Below, piece after piece: positions 1 to 6,532 of a DNA stretch of 10,969 nucleotides. How positions within the stretch are numbered: the first letter of the stretch is position 1; each line of letters starts with the position of its first letter. The notes beneath the pieces are model-generated. The model ran no database searches and had not been told where the DNA came from. It saw nothing but the letters and a program-made list of their open reading frames with translations. Source of the DNA: Candidatus Tepidiaquacellales bacterium UBA2330. Its GTDB lineage: Bacteria > Bacteroidota > Ignavibacteria > Tepidaquicellales > Tepidaquicellaceae. Where the stretch lies: positions 2,929-13,897 of the forward strand of contig DDUU01000055.1 of the NCBI GenBank assembly GCA_002344965.1. Reading direction: 5' to 3'. The translations under genes and the position numbers were made by a program.

Positions 1-12
1 GAAGGTACTCAA

Positions 13-53
13 CTTCCCTTCCTCTTTTCCTCCTATCCTTTTTCCTCCTTCCC
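13..53 (+). other. Pyrimidine-rich tract
   Basis: Of 41 bases on the plus strand, 40 are C or T; the only purine is A at 35. A shorter tract at 79-101 has a single A at 85. Neither looks coding. Such strand asymmetry can support unusual DNA structure, but no function is shown. No gene is visible in 1-202: the right part, 121-202, is a very AT-rich leader for the gene at 203 without a recognisable promoter match. Confidence 0.5.
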
Positions 54-121
54 AAACCCAGTTTGGGAAGACAAACAACTTTCCATCCTCCTTCCCTCCT
101 TGGTTTGGGAAGGAGGGAAAA
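39..121. repeat. Nested palindromic repeat of two tandem imperfect units
   Basis: Two units share outer 10-mers: CCTCCTTCCC at 44-53 and 87-96, and GTTTGGGAAG at 61-70 and 103-112. Unit 1 has a perfect 10-bp hairpin, 48-57 with 61-70, around a 3-nt loop. Unit 2 has a perfect 10-bp hairpin, 92-101 (TTCCCTCCTT) with 110-119 (AAGGAGGGAA), around an 8-nt loop. Alternatively the outer arms pair across the whole element: 39-58 and 102-121 are complementary at 19 of 20 positions, the exception being a G-T pair. The hairpins are therefore mutually exclusive with the long stem. The form resembles dispersed intergenic palindromes built around TTTGGGAA found in many bacteria, but no second locus is visible here, so a mobile or REP-like nature is inference. 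Confidence 0.6.
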
Positions 122-202
122 TGACTGCTTTATTTTAAGTAGAGAAACTCAATATAAATATTTATTTTAAATTAAATTTTTTAAAAATTAAATTATTCTA
201 AA

Positions 203-919
203 ATGAATATTTTCAACAAAATAATTTTGCTCGGAAGACCTGCATCCGGTAAATCAGAAGTAATAAATTATATTAAAAACATGAATGCTGAAGACAGGCT
301 GAAGAGATTTCATCTGGGAAACATAAAGGAACTTGACGATTTTCCTATGCTGTGGACATGGTTTGAAGAAGATGCAATTCTTGAAAAGAAATTCGGAAAG
401 CCCAGAATTCATACTGATAAGGAAGGATACTTTATTGAACAGTATCTGTGGAATCTGCTTATAGAAAGGATATCACTTGATTATGCTAAACTAATCCGTG
501 ATGATTCAAAATTTCATGATCACAGTACTGCCCTTGTAGAGTTTTCCAGAGGCAGCGAGCACGGGGGATATAAAGACGCATTCAGTCATTTGTCTAAAGA
601 GTTACTGGAAAATGCAGCTCTTGTTTATATCAATGTCCCGTATGAAGAATCACTAAGGAAAAACCGCAAGAGATTTAATCCGAATAAACCTGACAGTATT
701 CTCGAACACGGTCTGCCTGATGATAAACTTGAAAAAATGTACAAGTTCGTTGACTGGGAAGAAGTATCTGCCGGCTCTGATACTCATATTAATATAAACG
801 GAGTAAAAGTACCGTACGTAGTTTTTGAAAACATGCCTTCCAAAACTGATGATCCGCAAACGCTCGGACCTGCACTTGATGATGTATTCACCAGACTATG
901 GAAATTATATAAAGGATAA
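203..919 (+). CDS. Orphan P-loop nucleotide kinase-like protein, function unknown
   Basis: This 238-residue protein opens with a beta-strand and a clean Walker A motif, GRPASGKS (residues 11-18), so it should bind ATP or GTP in the cytoplasm. A hydrophobic strand ending in LVEFSRG (111-117) could be the Walker B-like strand. A second strand, ALVYINVPYEESL (139-151), is followed by a basic patch with R152, R155 and R157 and then RFNP and PDSILEHGLP (163-172). This is the place where kinases of the nucleoside/nucleotide kinase fold carry an arginine-rich lid. There is no signal peptide or membrane segment. I do not recognise a named family. The lid region seems familiar from unannotated proteins of other phyla, but that is weak memory. 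The ATG at 203 sits just before the first strand and is preceded only by AT-rich sequence without a Shine-Dalgarno site. The gene is apparently monocistronic and converges on the terC-family gene. A kinase role is inference; an NTPase or nucleotide-binding regulator is possible. Confidence 0.8.
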   Translation: MNIFNKIILLGRPASGKSEVINYIKNMNAEDRLKRFHLGNIKELDDFPMLWTWFEEDAILEKKFGKPRIHTDKEGYFIEQYLWNLLIERISLDYAKLIRDDSKFHDHSTALVEFSRGSEHGGYKDAFSHLSKELLENAALVYINVPYEESLRKNRKRFNPNKPDSILEHGLPDDKLEKMYKFVDWEEVSAGSDTHININGVKVPYVVFENMPSKTDDPQTLGPALDDVFTRLWKLYKG

Positions 920-942
920 ATTTTTGTTTAGTCTTATTCTAT

Positions 943-977
943 AAAGAGAAGATCATTTATTTCCTGATTTTCTCTTT
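943..977 (+). terminator. Probable terminator hairpin overlapping the 3' end of terC
   Basis: Positions 943-955 (AAAGAGAAGATCA) pair with 965-977 (TGATTTTCTCTTT) over 13 bp around a 9-nt loop. The only non-Watson-Crick pair is G951-U969, a wobble in plus-strand RNA but an A-C mismatch in minus-strand RNA. The pyrimidine-rich stretch TTTTCTCTTTCC overlaps and follows the right arm. The hairpin lies 23 bp after the stop of the P-loop gene, and its left arm covers the terC-family stop codon (953-955). It should therefore serve mainly the plus-strand gene. The stem is AT-rich, so strength is uncertain. Confidence 0.5.
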
Positions 978-1681
978 TCTCTTTCCCTCATTTTTATATT
1001 CAGCATTTCTACTATAAATGAGAATAACATCGCAAAATATACATAACCCTTTGGCACTTCGACATGGAATCCTTCGACAAGCAATAACAGTCCGATCATC
1101 AGCAGGAATGAAAGCGCTAACATTTTTATAGTAGGATGCTTATGTATAAAATCGCTTACTGATTTTGCAAATATTATCATAACTATCATTGAAATGATTA
1201 TGGCAATTACCATAATGGTCAGATCATTCACCAATCCTACTGCTGTGATTACAGAGTCCAGTGAAAATACAAGATCAATTATAATTATCTGTACAATGAT
1301 GTTCCAGAATTTTTGCTTAACGTCTTTATTTAATCCTTCCTCAGTGCCCTCGATTTTATTGTGAATCTCAAGCGTACTCTTTACCAGCAGAAATAATCCT
1401 CCGGCAATAAGTATCAGATCTCTTCCTGAAAATGAAAAATCGAATATCGTGAGTATCGGGTATACTAATCCTGCTATCCACGAGATCATCATCAGGAGTC
1501 CGACTCTGAATAATAACGCTAGAATAAGTCCGGTTATTCTTGCTTTATTCTGCTGTTCTGCCGGCAGTTTTCCTGTTAATATCGAAATGAAAATTATATT
1601 ATCTATACCAAGTACTATTTCAAGAAATGTCAGAGTGAGCAGACTTATATAAGTATCCGGGTTCGCAAATATTTCAAACAA
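953..1681 (-). CDS. TerC-family integral membrane protein, probable metal (Mn2+) exporter
   Basis: This 242-residue, very hydrophobic protein has about seven predicted membrane helices. It carries the two paired family motifs, EIVLGIDN (residues 21-28) and DLVFSLDSV (136-144), whose acidic residues lie within helices and are thought to handle the metal ion. The charged loop around residues 105-125 separates the two halves of this internally repeated fold. Characterised family members (Alx and YkoY/YceF-type proteins) export manganese or help metallate exported enzymes; tellurite resistance is the historical name. A manganese role here is inferred from family. The start codon is TTG at 1681-1679: it is the only ATG/GTG/TTG between the in-frame stop at 1696-1694 and the first motif, and the next Met is residue 64, inside the fold. 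The charged tail REREKRKSGNK is probably cytoplasmic. The gene lies 160 bp after the EF-G-like gene, with its own leader. Confidence 0.9.
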   Translation of the reverse strand: MFEIFANPDTYISLLTLTFLEIVLGIDNIIFISILTGKLPAEQQNKARITGLILALLFRVGLLMMISWIAGLVYPILTIFDFSFSGRDLILIAGGLFLLVKSTLEIHNKIEGTEEGLNKDVKQKFWNIIVQIIIIDLVFSLDSVITAVGLVNDLTIMVIAIIISMIVMIIFAKSVSDFIHKHPTIKMLALSFLLMIGLLLLVEGFHVEVPKGYVYFAMLFSFIVEMLNIKMREREKRKSGNK

Positions 1682-1740
1682 TTGAGCTGTAGTTTACTTT
1701 TTTAGAATTGTGTCAGTTTAAATAATATTTTACAAGATTT

Positions 1741-1766
1741 TTAACCGGCAAATTAACCGGGTTAAT
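1741..1766 (-). promoter_or_regulatory. Palindrome and alternative hairpin in the terC leader, possible operator
   Basis: Positions 1752-1766 read ATTAACC-G-GGTTAAT, a perfect inverted repeat with 7-bp arms. An additional TTAACCGG half-site at 1741-1748 directly repeats 1753-1760. AACCGG at 1743-1748 can also pair with CCGGGTT at 1757-1763 with one bulged base, which excludes the first pairing. The element lies just downstream of a putative -7 box and 60-86 bp before the terC start, so it could be a repressor site or a leader RNA switch. No regulator is known from the sequence. Confidence 0.35.
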
Positions 1767-1774
1767 GTTAAATT

Positions 1775-1782
1775 CAAAGTTA
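1775..1782 (-). promoter_or_regulatory. Candidate -7 promoter element for the terC-family gene
   Basis: The minus strand reads TAACTTTG, an exact fit to the Bacteroidota TAnnTTTG -7 consensus. No convincing -33 TTG element is seen about 20 bp further upstream. It would start transcription near 1768, giving a leader of roughly 85 nt that contains the palindrome at 1752-1766. In AT-rich DNA such matches arise by chance, so this is tentative. Confidence 0.3.
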
Positions 1783-1841
1783 AGCAATAACATTTATATA
1801 GCTTATATTTAAGCATGTTAAATAGATCAGTTAAAGTTTAC

Positions 1842-3947
1842 TTAAGCAGTTTCTTTCTCCTTTTCATATTCTGCAATTATCTTCATTTCAACATCTTTGG
1901 GGACGTCTTCATAATGTGAAAACTTTCTGTCATAATACCCTCTGCCTTGCGTTAACGATCTGAGTTTTGTGGAATAATCATTCATTTCAGAAAGCGGAAT
2001 CTGACATGTTATTTTTTGCAGCTTTCCGTAAACATCCATTCCGTGGATTCTTCCCCTTCTGGATGAAATATCACCGGAAACGGCTCCCATGAATTCTTCC
2101 GGGAATACAACTTCTACGTCATAAATGGGTTCTAAAATTACAGGATTAGCTTCTTTAAATCCTTTTCTGAATGCCTGTGAAGCTGCGATCTTAAATGATA
2201 TTTCATCCGAATCTACATTGTGATAAGAACCGTCAAAGAGAGTAACCCTTACATCAATTACTTTACAGCCTATCATTACACCTGAATTTAATACTTCAAT
2301 AAGTCCTTTCTCAACCGCCGGAACAAATCTGCCGGGTACAACTCCCCCTACAATTGCATTTACAAACTCAAATCCTTTACCGCGTTCAAGCGGTTCAATT
2401 CTAAGATGAACATGACCAAACTGTCCCCTTCCGCCTGATTGCTTTTTATGTTTGAATTCAGAATCATTAACAGCAGATCTGATTGTTTCTCTGTATGGAA
2501 TTTTAGGATCTGTCACATCCACTTCCAGATTGTATTTGCTTTTCATTCTGTTTAAGACAGTGTTAAGATGTATTTCACCTTGTCCGCTGATAAGCGTCTG
2601 CGCAGTTTCCGTATTATAATGCACAATGAATGTAGGATCTTCTTCATGCAGCGAATGAAGCGACGTCGCAATTTTATCCTCGTCGCCTTTATTTTTAGCA
2701 ACAATCGCAAGTGTCATATTTGGCTTTGGAAAATTTATCTCAGGAAGGACTACGGGATAATTTTTTGAACTAAGAGTATTATTGGTATGCGAATCTTTAA
2801 GTTTTACAACTCCGGCAATATCGCCGCATACTACTTCACTCATTTCTTTTCTGTCCTTACCGTTCATCGAATATAACTGAGAAAGTCTTTCGCTCTTTCC
2901 GTTCGCTTCATTTATCATGTCAAGTCCCGGAAATACTTTACCCGAATACACTCTGAAAAATGACAGCTCGCCGATATTCTTTTCTGAAACAGTCTTAAAA
3001 ATAAATATTGTCGGTTCGCCGTCTGTCTTTGGCGGTATTTCAATCGGCTCATCGCTGTTAGGTCTTCTTCCTATTTCAGCAGGTTTATCCATCGGAGATT
3101 CGGTGTAGTTTGAAATGAAATCCAGAATATCTCTTGTTCCAATATTCAATGAAGCGCTCATGCAGAATACCGGGAATAATTTTCTTTCTCTCATTCCTTT
3201 TAATAATCCGTAATTTATTTCCTCGTCTGTAAGATTTGCTCCTTCCTCAAAAAATTTTGCAAGCAGCTCTTCGTCTTCTTCCGCTATACATTCCACAAAT
3301 TTCTGATGATATTCATTCGCCTTCTCTTTGAGTGCTTCGGGAATTTCCTCTTCTGTATATTCCCCTTTGCCGTCGTTTTTAAATCTCAGTATTTTCATTC
3401 TGATCACATCCACGACAGCATCGAATCCCGCTCCTTCGTTAACCGGAAACTGCACTACCGCGACTCTTGAACCAAAACTTTCCTTTAGGTTTTCTACAGT
3501 CAGTTTATAATTTGCATTTTCAGTATCGAGCTTATTTATAAGAAATATTACATTATTCTCAAATTCATTTGTCATCATAAAAGAAGCTTCAGTTCCAACT
3601 TCAATTCCCTTAAATGCATCTACCATGATCACAGCAGTGTCAGCTACATATAATGCCGCCCTTACTTCCCCTACAAAATCCATAAAACCGGGAGTATCTA
3701 TAATATTTATTTTAATATCATTTCCTTTGGAATTTTTCCATAGAGTATTTGTAAGCGATGAATTAATAGACATCATTTTATCTATTTCATCTTTATGATA
3801 GTCGCTTACTGTATTGCCGTCTTCTACTTTTCCGAACCTGTTAATAACTCCGGACGCATAAAGAATACCTTCGGTAAAAGTAGTTTTACCGCAGCCGCCG
3901 TGTCCGGTGATGGCTATGTTTCTGATGTTTTCAGATTTTATGGACAT
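1842..3947 (-). CDS. EF-G-2-like translational GTPase (elongation factor G paralogue)
   Basis: This 701-residue protein has the full five-domain EF-G layout: G domain (about 1-285), domain II (about 310-395), III (about 408-480), IV (about 484-605, with KKQSGGRGQFGHV at 501-513) and V (about 606-695, with GDISSRRGR at 625-633 and TQGRGYYDRKF near the end). The GTPase motifs are G1 GHGGCGKT (15-22), G3 DTPGF (84-88), G4 NKLD (138-141) and G5 SAS (264-266). Canonical EF-G has AHxDAGKTT, RGITI and DTPGH. Here G1 differs, the switch I region reads MMSIN (58-62), and the catalytic His after DTPG is Phe. These changes, together with the SDY switch segment, match the EF-G-2-like group exemplified by Thermus thermophilus EF-G-2, a ribosome-binding GTPase of uncertain cellular role, rather than housekeeping fusA. 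No rpsL, rpsG or tuf is adjacent. The ATG start has AAAGGA about 12 nt upstream on the minus strand. It lies 46 bp after the MscS gene, so cotranscription is likely. Confidence 0.9.
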   Translation of the reverse strand: MSIKSENIRNIAITGHGGCGKTTFTEGILYASGVINRFGKVEDGNTVSDYHKDEIDKMMSINSSLTNTLWKNSKGNDIKINIIDTPGFMDFVGEVRAALYVADTAVIMVDAFKGIEVGTEASFMMTNEFENNVIFLINKLDTENANYKLTVENLKESFGSRVAVVQFPVNEGAGFDAVVDVIRMKILRFKNDGKGEYTEEEIPEALKEKANEYHQKFVECIAEEDEELLAKFFEEGANLTDEEINYGLLKGMRERKLFPVFCMSASLNIGTRDILDFISNYTESPMDKPAEIGRRPNSDEPIEIPPKTDGEPTIFIFKTVSEKNIGELSFFRVYSGKVFPGLDMINEANGKSERLSQLYSMNGKDRKEMSEVVCGDIAGVVKLKDSHTNNTLSSKNYPVVLPEINFPKPNMTLAIVAKNKGDEDKIATSLHSLHEEDPTFIVHYNTETAQTLISGQGEIHLNTVLNRMKSKYNLEVDVTDPKIPYRETIRSAVNDSEFKHKKQSGGRGQFGHVHLRIEPLERGKGFEFVNAIVGGVVPGRFVPAVEKGLIEVLNSGVMIGCKVIDVRVTLFDGSYHNVDSDEISFKIAASQAFRKGFKEANPVILEPIYDVEVVFPEEFMGAVSGDISSRRGRIHGMDVYGKLQKITCQIPLSEMNDYSTKLRSLTQGRGYYDRKFSHYEDVPKDVEMKIIAEYEKEKETA

Positions 3948-3993
3948 ACGATTTAAAATTCCTTTCTTTAGTTAAGTTTAAAAATTCCGGTAT

Positions 3994-4866
3994 TTATTTT
4001 TTTTCCGAATTAAAAAGATTTGATTCGATCTTTAGTGATTCATTGGATAATTTTATATTGCTTACATCTGAAACATCTATACCGTTTTCCTCCAGAGCTA
4101 TAAGGCAGGATTCGATTATTCTGCTTTTAGTTTCAAGCAATGACGATTCGAGCTCAGCAGTCTGAAGCCAGTAAAAGCATTTCATTATTATATTTGATGT
4201 AAGATTTTCAACAGCAGCAACAGCATTCGGAGTTTTTAAAATATCTTTATTCTCTGAAAAAACACCAAGGATTATTTTCCTTACCTCTTCTATATTTACT
4301 CCGTAATCCAGCTGTAAAGTAAATTCAAATCTTCGCTTCGTATCCCTGGAATAATTTATCAAAGGATTATTAAGTATAATGGAATTAGGAATATAAATAT
4401 CATTGCCGTCCAGAGTCTTTATATTTGTAGTTCTCAGTCCGACCATAGTTACGCTTCCGGTATAATCCGAAGTAAGAATAACATCACCGACTGCAAATGG
4501 TCTTTGAAATGCCAGTATGATCCCTGAGACAAAATTTTCACCGATATTCTTAAAAGCCAGACCGATTATAATCGCCGATAACCCGGCGCCTGTAACAATT
4601 CCTCCCGCAAATACGGCAAGTCCAATAATATTCAGAGCAATTACAAAACCAGTTATGCTAAAAGTCCATTTAACAATTCTTGATATTATTCCCGAAAGAA
4701 AAACATCTCTTGTATATTTTAATATTCTTTTATATACAAATCTCTGGACTTTATTTCTCAGCAGAAAAAATACAATGAATATAATTACGGCAACTGTTAA
4801 TTTCGGAATAAATCTGAGGAAATCATTCCAGTACTCTTCGCCGATCAGATATAATTCATTGCTCAT
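3994..4866 (-). CDS. Small-conductance mechanosensitive channel, MscS family
   Basis: This 290-residue inner-membrane channel should open under membrane tension to release solutes during hypo-osmotic shock. Hydrophobic segments at about 21-37 and 57-82 are followed by the pore-lining TM3 at about 86-120. This has the small-residue pattern GGIVTGAGLSAIIIGLAF and ends at the conserved QRPFAVGD (121-128), equivalent to FRPFRAGE in Escherichia coli MscS. The beta domain follows with LRTTNIKTLDGNDIYIPN (144-161) and NYSRD (171-175), then the alpha/beta cytoplasmic vestibule to about 270. The length and single N-terminal helix pair match the minimal MscS type, with no extra sensor domain. The ATG at 4866 gives a short polar N-terminus before TM1, and no better start is visible. 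It is the first gene of the minus-strand block and divergent from def, 131 bp away. No strong promoter is seen on this strand; TAACTTTA at 4940-4933 is a near match to a -7 box. Confidence 0.93.
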   Translation of the reverse strand: MSNELYLIGEEYWNDFLRFIPKLTVAVIIFIVFFLLRNKVQRFVYKRILKYTRDVFLSGIISRIVKWTFSITGFVIALNIIGLAVFAGGIVTGAGLSAIIIGLAFKNIGENFVSGIILAFQRPFAVGDVILTSDYTGSVTMVGLRTTNIKTLDGNDIYIPNSIILNNPLINYSRDTKRRFEFTLQLDYGVNIEEVRKIILGVFSENKDILKTPNAVAAVENLTSNIIMKCFYWLQTAELESSLLETKSRIIESCLIALEENGIDVSDVSNIKLSNESLKIESNLFNSEKK

Positions 4867-4932
4867 GTGAAATTCAGAGTTACTGTTAACTAAAATTTAA
4901 GAGAGTTAAAATAATACACAGAAGAATAAGTT

Positions 4933-4945
4933 TAAAGTTACTTTA
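4933..4945. promoter_or_regulatory. Small palindrome in the mscS-def divergent region
   Basis: TAAAGT-T-ACTTTA is a perfect inverted repeat with 6-bp arms. It ends 19 bp before the def -7 box, so it covers the usual -33 region of that promoter. On the other strand it overlaps a possible -7 match for the mscS gene. A shared operator is conceivable, but AT-rich chance occurrence is equally plausible. Confidence 0.2.
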
Positions 4946-4964
4946 TACAGATATACGCTTTTGT

Positions 4965-4972
4965 TATATTTG
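4965..4972 (+). promoter_or_regulatory. Candidate -7 promoter element for def-fmt
   Basis: TATATTTG is an exact fit to the Bacteroidota TAnnTTTG consensus and lies 25 bp before the def TTG start, predicting a leader of about 19 nt. No clear TTG at -33 is seen. The position in the only upstream gap of the def-fmt pair supports the call. Confidence 0.45.
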
Positions 4973-4997
4973 CATTAAATAAATTAATATTACAAAC

Positions 4998-5549
4998 TTG
5001 CCAAAGCAGCTTCCCATTACTTTATACGGGATGGATATTCTCAGGATGAAATCCAAACCTGTGGAAAAAATAGATGTCAAATTTATTGATCTGATACAAA
5101 ATATGTTTTATACAATGGAAAAAGCATCCGGAGTAGGTCTTGCCGCACCTCAGATCAATCTCAGCAAATCTGTCGCAGTCATTGATGTTTCATACTTGGA
5201 GGAATATCAGGATCTCAAACCTATGACTTTAATAAATCCGGAAATTATTTCTTCTTCCGGTTCGTCATTTGAAGAGGAAGGATGTCTAAGCATACCGTTT
5301 ATAAAAGCAGAAGTAGAAAGAGCTGAAAAGATCACATTGAAATATTTTGATTTTGATTTAAAAGAAGTAACAGTTGATCTGGAAGGTTTTCCCGCAAGAG
5401 TCGCGCAACATGAGATCGATCATCTGAACGGAATTTTATTTATTGACCGGCTGCCGAAGGAAAAGCTTAAAGAATTTAAAAAAGAACTTTCACTGATTAA
5501 AAAAGGTAAAGTGGAAGCCGAGTATTTACTTTTTAAAAACTCAAAATAA
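4998..5549 (+). CDS. def: Peptide deformylase
   Basis: This cytoplasmic metalloenzyme (usually Fe2+) removes the formyl group from the N-terminal methionine of nascent proteins. All three family motifs are present in its 183 residues: GVGLAAPQ (45-52), EGCLS (94-98) with metal ligand C96, and HEIDH (138-142) with ligands H138 and H142 and catalytic E139. Length and spacing are normal for a type I enzyme. The start is TTG at 4998: an in-frame stop lies at 4980-4982, no ATG or GTG lies between, and the first ATG (5031) would remove the conserved LPITLYG strand. The gene is followed 34 bp later by fmt in the same direction, the classical pairing of the formylmethionine cycle, and is probably transcribed from the -7 box at 4965. 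Confidence 0.97.
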   Translation: MPKQLPITLYGMDILRMKSKPVEKIDVKFIDLIQNMFYTMEKASGVGLAAPQINLSKSVAVIDVSYLEEYQDLKPMTLINPEIISSSGSSFEEEGCLSIPFIKAEVERAEKITLKYFDFDLKEVTVDLEGFPARVAQHEIDHLNGILFIDRLPKEKLKEFKKELSLIKKGKVEAEYLLFKNSK

Positions 5550-5583
5550 TTTTAACAAATGAAATGAGTTTAAACTGTCTGCG

Positions 5584-6489
5584 ATGAAAATAATTTTTAT
5601 GGGCACGCCTGGATTTTCAATCCCCTCTCTTACTGCAATTAATGAAAGTAAACATGAGCTAGTTTGCGTTGTTACTGTCCCCGATAAAAAAAAAGGCAGA
5701 GGACAGAGCATGAGTTATTCCGATGTAAAGAAATACGCAATTGAAAAAAATATAGAAGTACTTCAGCCGGAAGATCTTTCGGATTTTAATTTTATTAACC
5801 GACTAAGAGCACTGAAGCCGGATTTAATAATAGTAGTTGCATTCAGAATTCTCCCTGAAATTATTTTTGACATTCCGGCTTACGGTATATTCAATCTGCA
5901 TGCATCACTTTTACCGAAATACCGCGGCGCTGCTCCGATAAACAGGGCATTAATTAACGGTGAAACAGAAACCGGCGTAACTACTTTTTTTCTGAAAAAG
6001 AAAGTTGATACAGGTAATATTATTCTTCAGGATAAAATAAACATATTGCCTGAAGATGACGCCGGCAGTCTTCACGACAGATTATCAAAGCTCGGTGCTG
6101 ATGCCGTTATGAAAACAATTGAACTGATTGAAAACAAAAGCTTCACTCTGATGTATCAGGATGATTCATCAGCGACAAAAGCTCCGAAAATATTCAAGGA
6201 GGACTGTAAGATAAACTGGAGTAATGATTCAGCAAAAATCCATAATCAAATAAGAGGACTTTCACCGTATCCCGCAGCATTTACACATTACAATAATAAA
6301 TCTATAAAGATCTTCAAAAGTAATTTGACAGATCTGAAATCTGACAGCCAACCGGGTGAATTTCTGATCACCGGGAAAAAACTTTATGTGAACACAAAAG
6401 ATAATTTACTGGAAATATCTGAGCTTCAGCCGGAAGGTAAGAAGCGAATGTCTGCGAAAGATTTTATAAACGGGCTGAACTTAAAGTGA
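5584..6489 (+). CDS. fmt: Methionyl-tRNA formyltransferase
   Basis: The enzyme transfers a formyl group from 10-formyltetrahydrofolate to the amino group of Met-tRNA(fMet) for initiation. The 301-residue product has the N-terminal Rossmann-like formyltransferase domain beginning MKIIFMGTPGFSIPSL. The catalytic trio N104, H106 and D142 corresponds to N106, H108 and D144 of the Escherichia coli enzyme, within NLHASLLPKYRGAAPIN (104-120) and KKVDTGNI (139-146). The tRNA-contacting C-terminal OB-type domain covers about 205-301 and includes IRGLSPYPAAFT. Length is normal. ATG at 5584 starts exactly at the conserved first strand; upstream is AT-rich without a Shine-Dalgarno site. It shares a transcript with def in all likelihood and converges on the T9SS cargo gene across a 109-bp AT-rich gap. 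Confidence 0.97.
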   Translation: MKIIFMGTPGFSIPSLTAINESKHELVCVVTVPDKKKGRGQSMSYSDVKKYAIEKNIEVLQPEDLSDFNFINRLRALKPDLIIVVAFRILPEIIFDIPAYGIFNLHASLLPKYRGAAPINRALINGETETGVTTFFLKKKVDTGNIILQDKINILPEDDAGSLHDRLSKLGADAVMKTIELIENKSFTLMYQDDSSATKAPKIFKEDCKINWSNDSAKIHNQIRGLSPYPAAFTHYNNKSIKIFKSNLTDLKSDSQPGEFLITGKKLYVNTKDNLLEISELQPEGKKRMSAKDFINGLNLK

Positions 6490-6532
6490 TTAAAATTAAA
6501 TTATTTTCAATTGACAGAACTGAACGGACATA

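Noticed and set aside
1..202. CRISPR array or tRNA in the repeat-bearing left edge
   Set aside because: Only two imperfect units with no regular spacers are present, and no cloverleaf or T-loop sequence is visible.
1801..1814. Hairpin GCTTA-TATT-TAAGC as terminator of the EF-G-like gene
   Set aside because: The stem is only 5 bp and no U-run follows on the minus strand.
1682..1841. yybP-ykoY manganese riboswitch before the terC-family gene
   Set aside because: The minus-strand leader is AT-rich and I find neither the GGGGAGUA-type conserved core nor the expected paired helices.
1842..3947. Housekeeping fusA or tetracycline ribosomal protection protein
   Set aside because: Switch I, G1 and the DTPGF motif fit the EF-G-2-like group, and no str-operon or resistance context is present.
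4517..4870. 117-residue plus-strand open frame
   Set aside because: It lies wholly antisense to the well-supported MscS gene apart from its last codon, and its sequence shows no domain; it is a shadow of the low-stop reverse frame.
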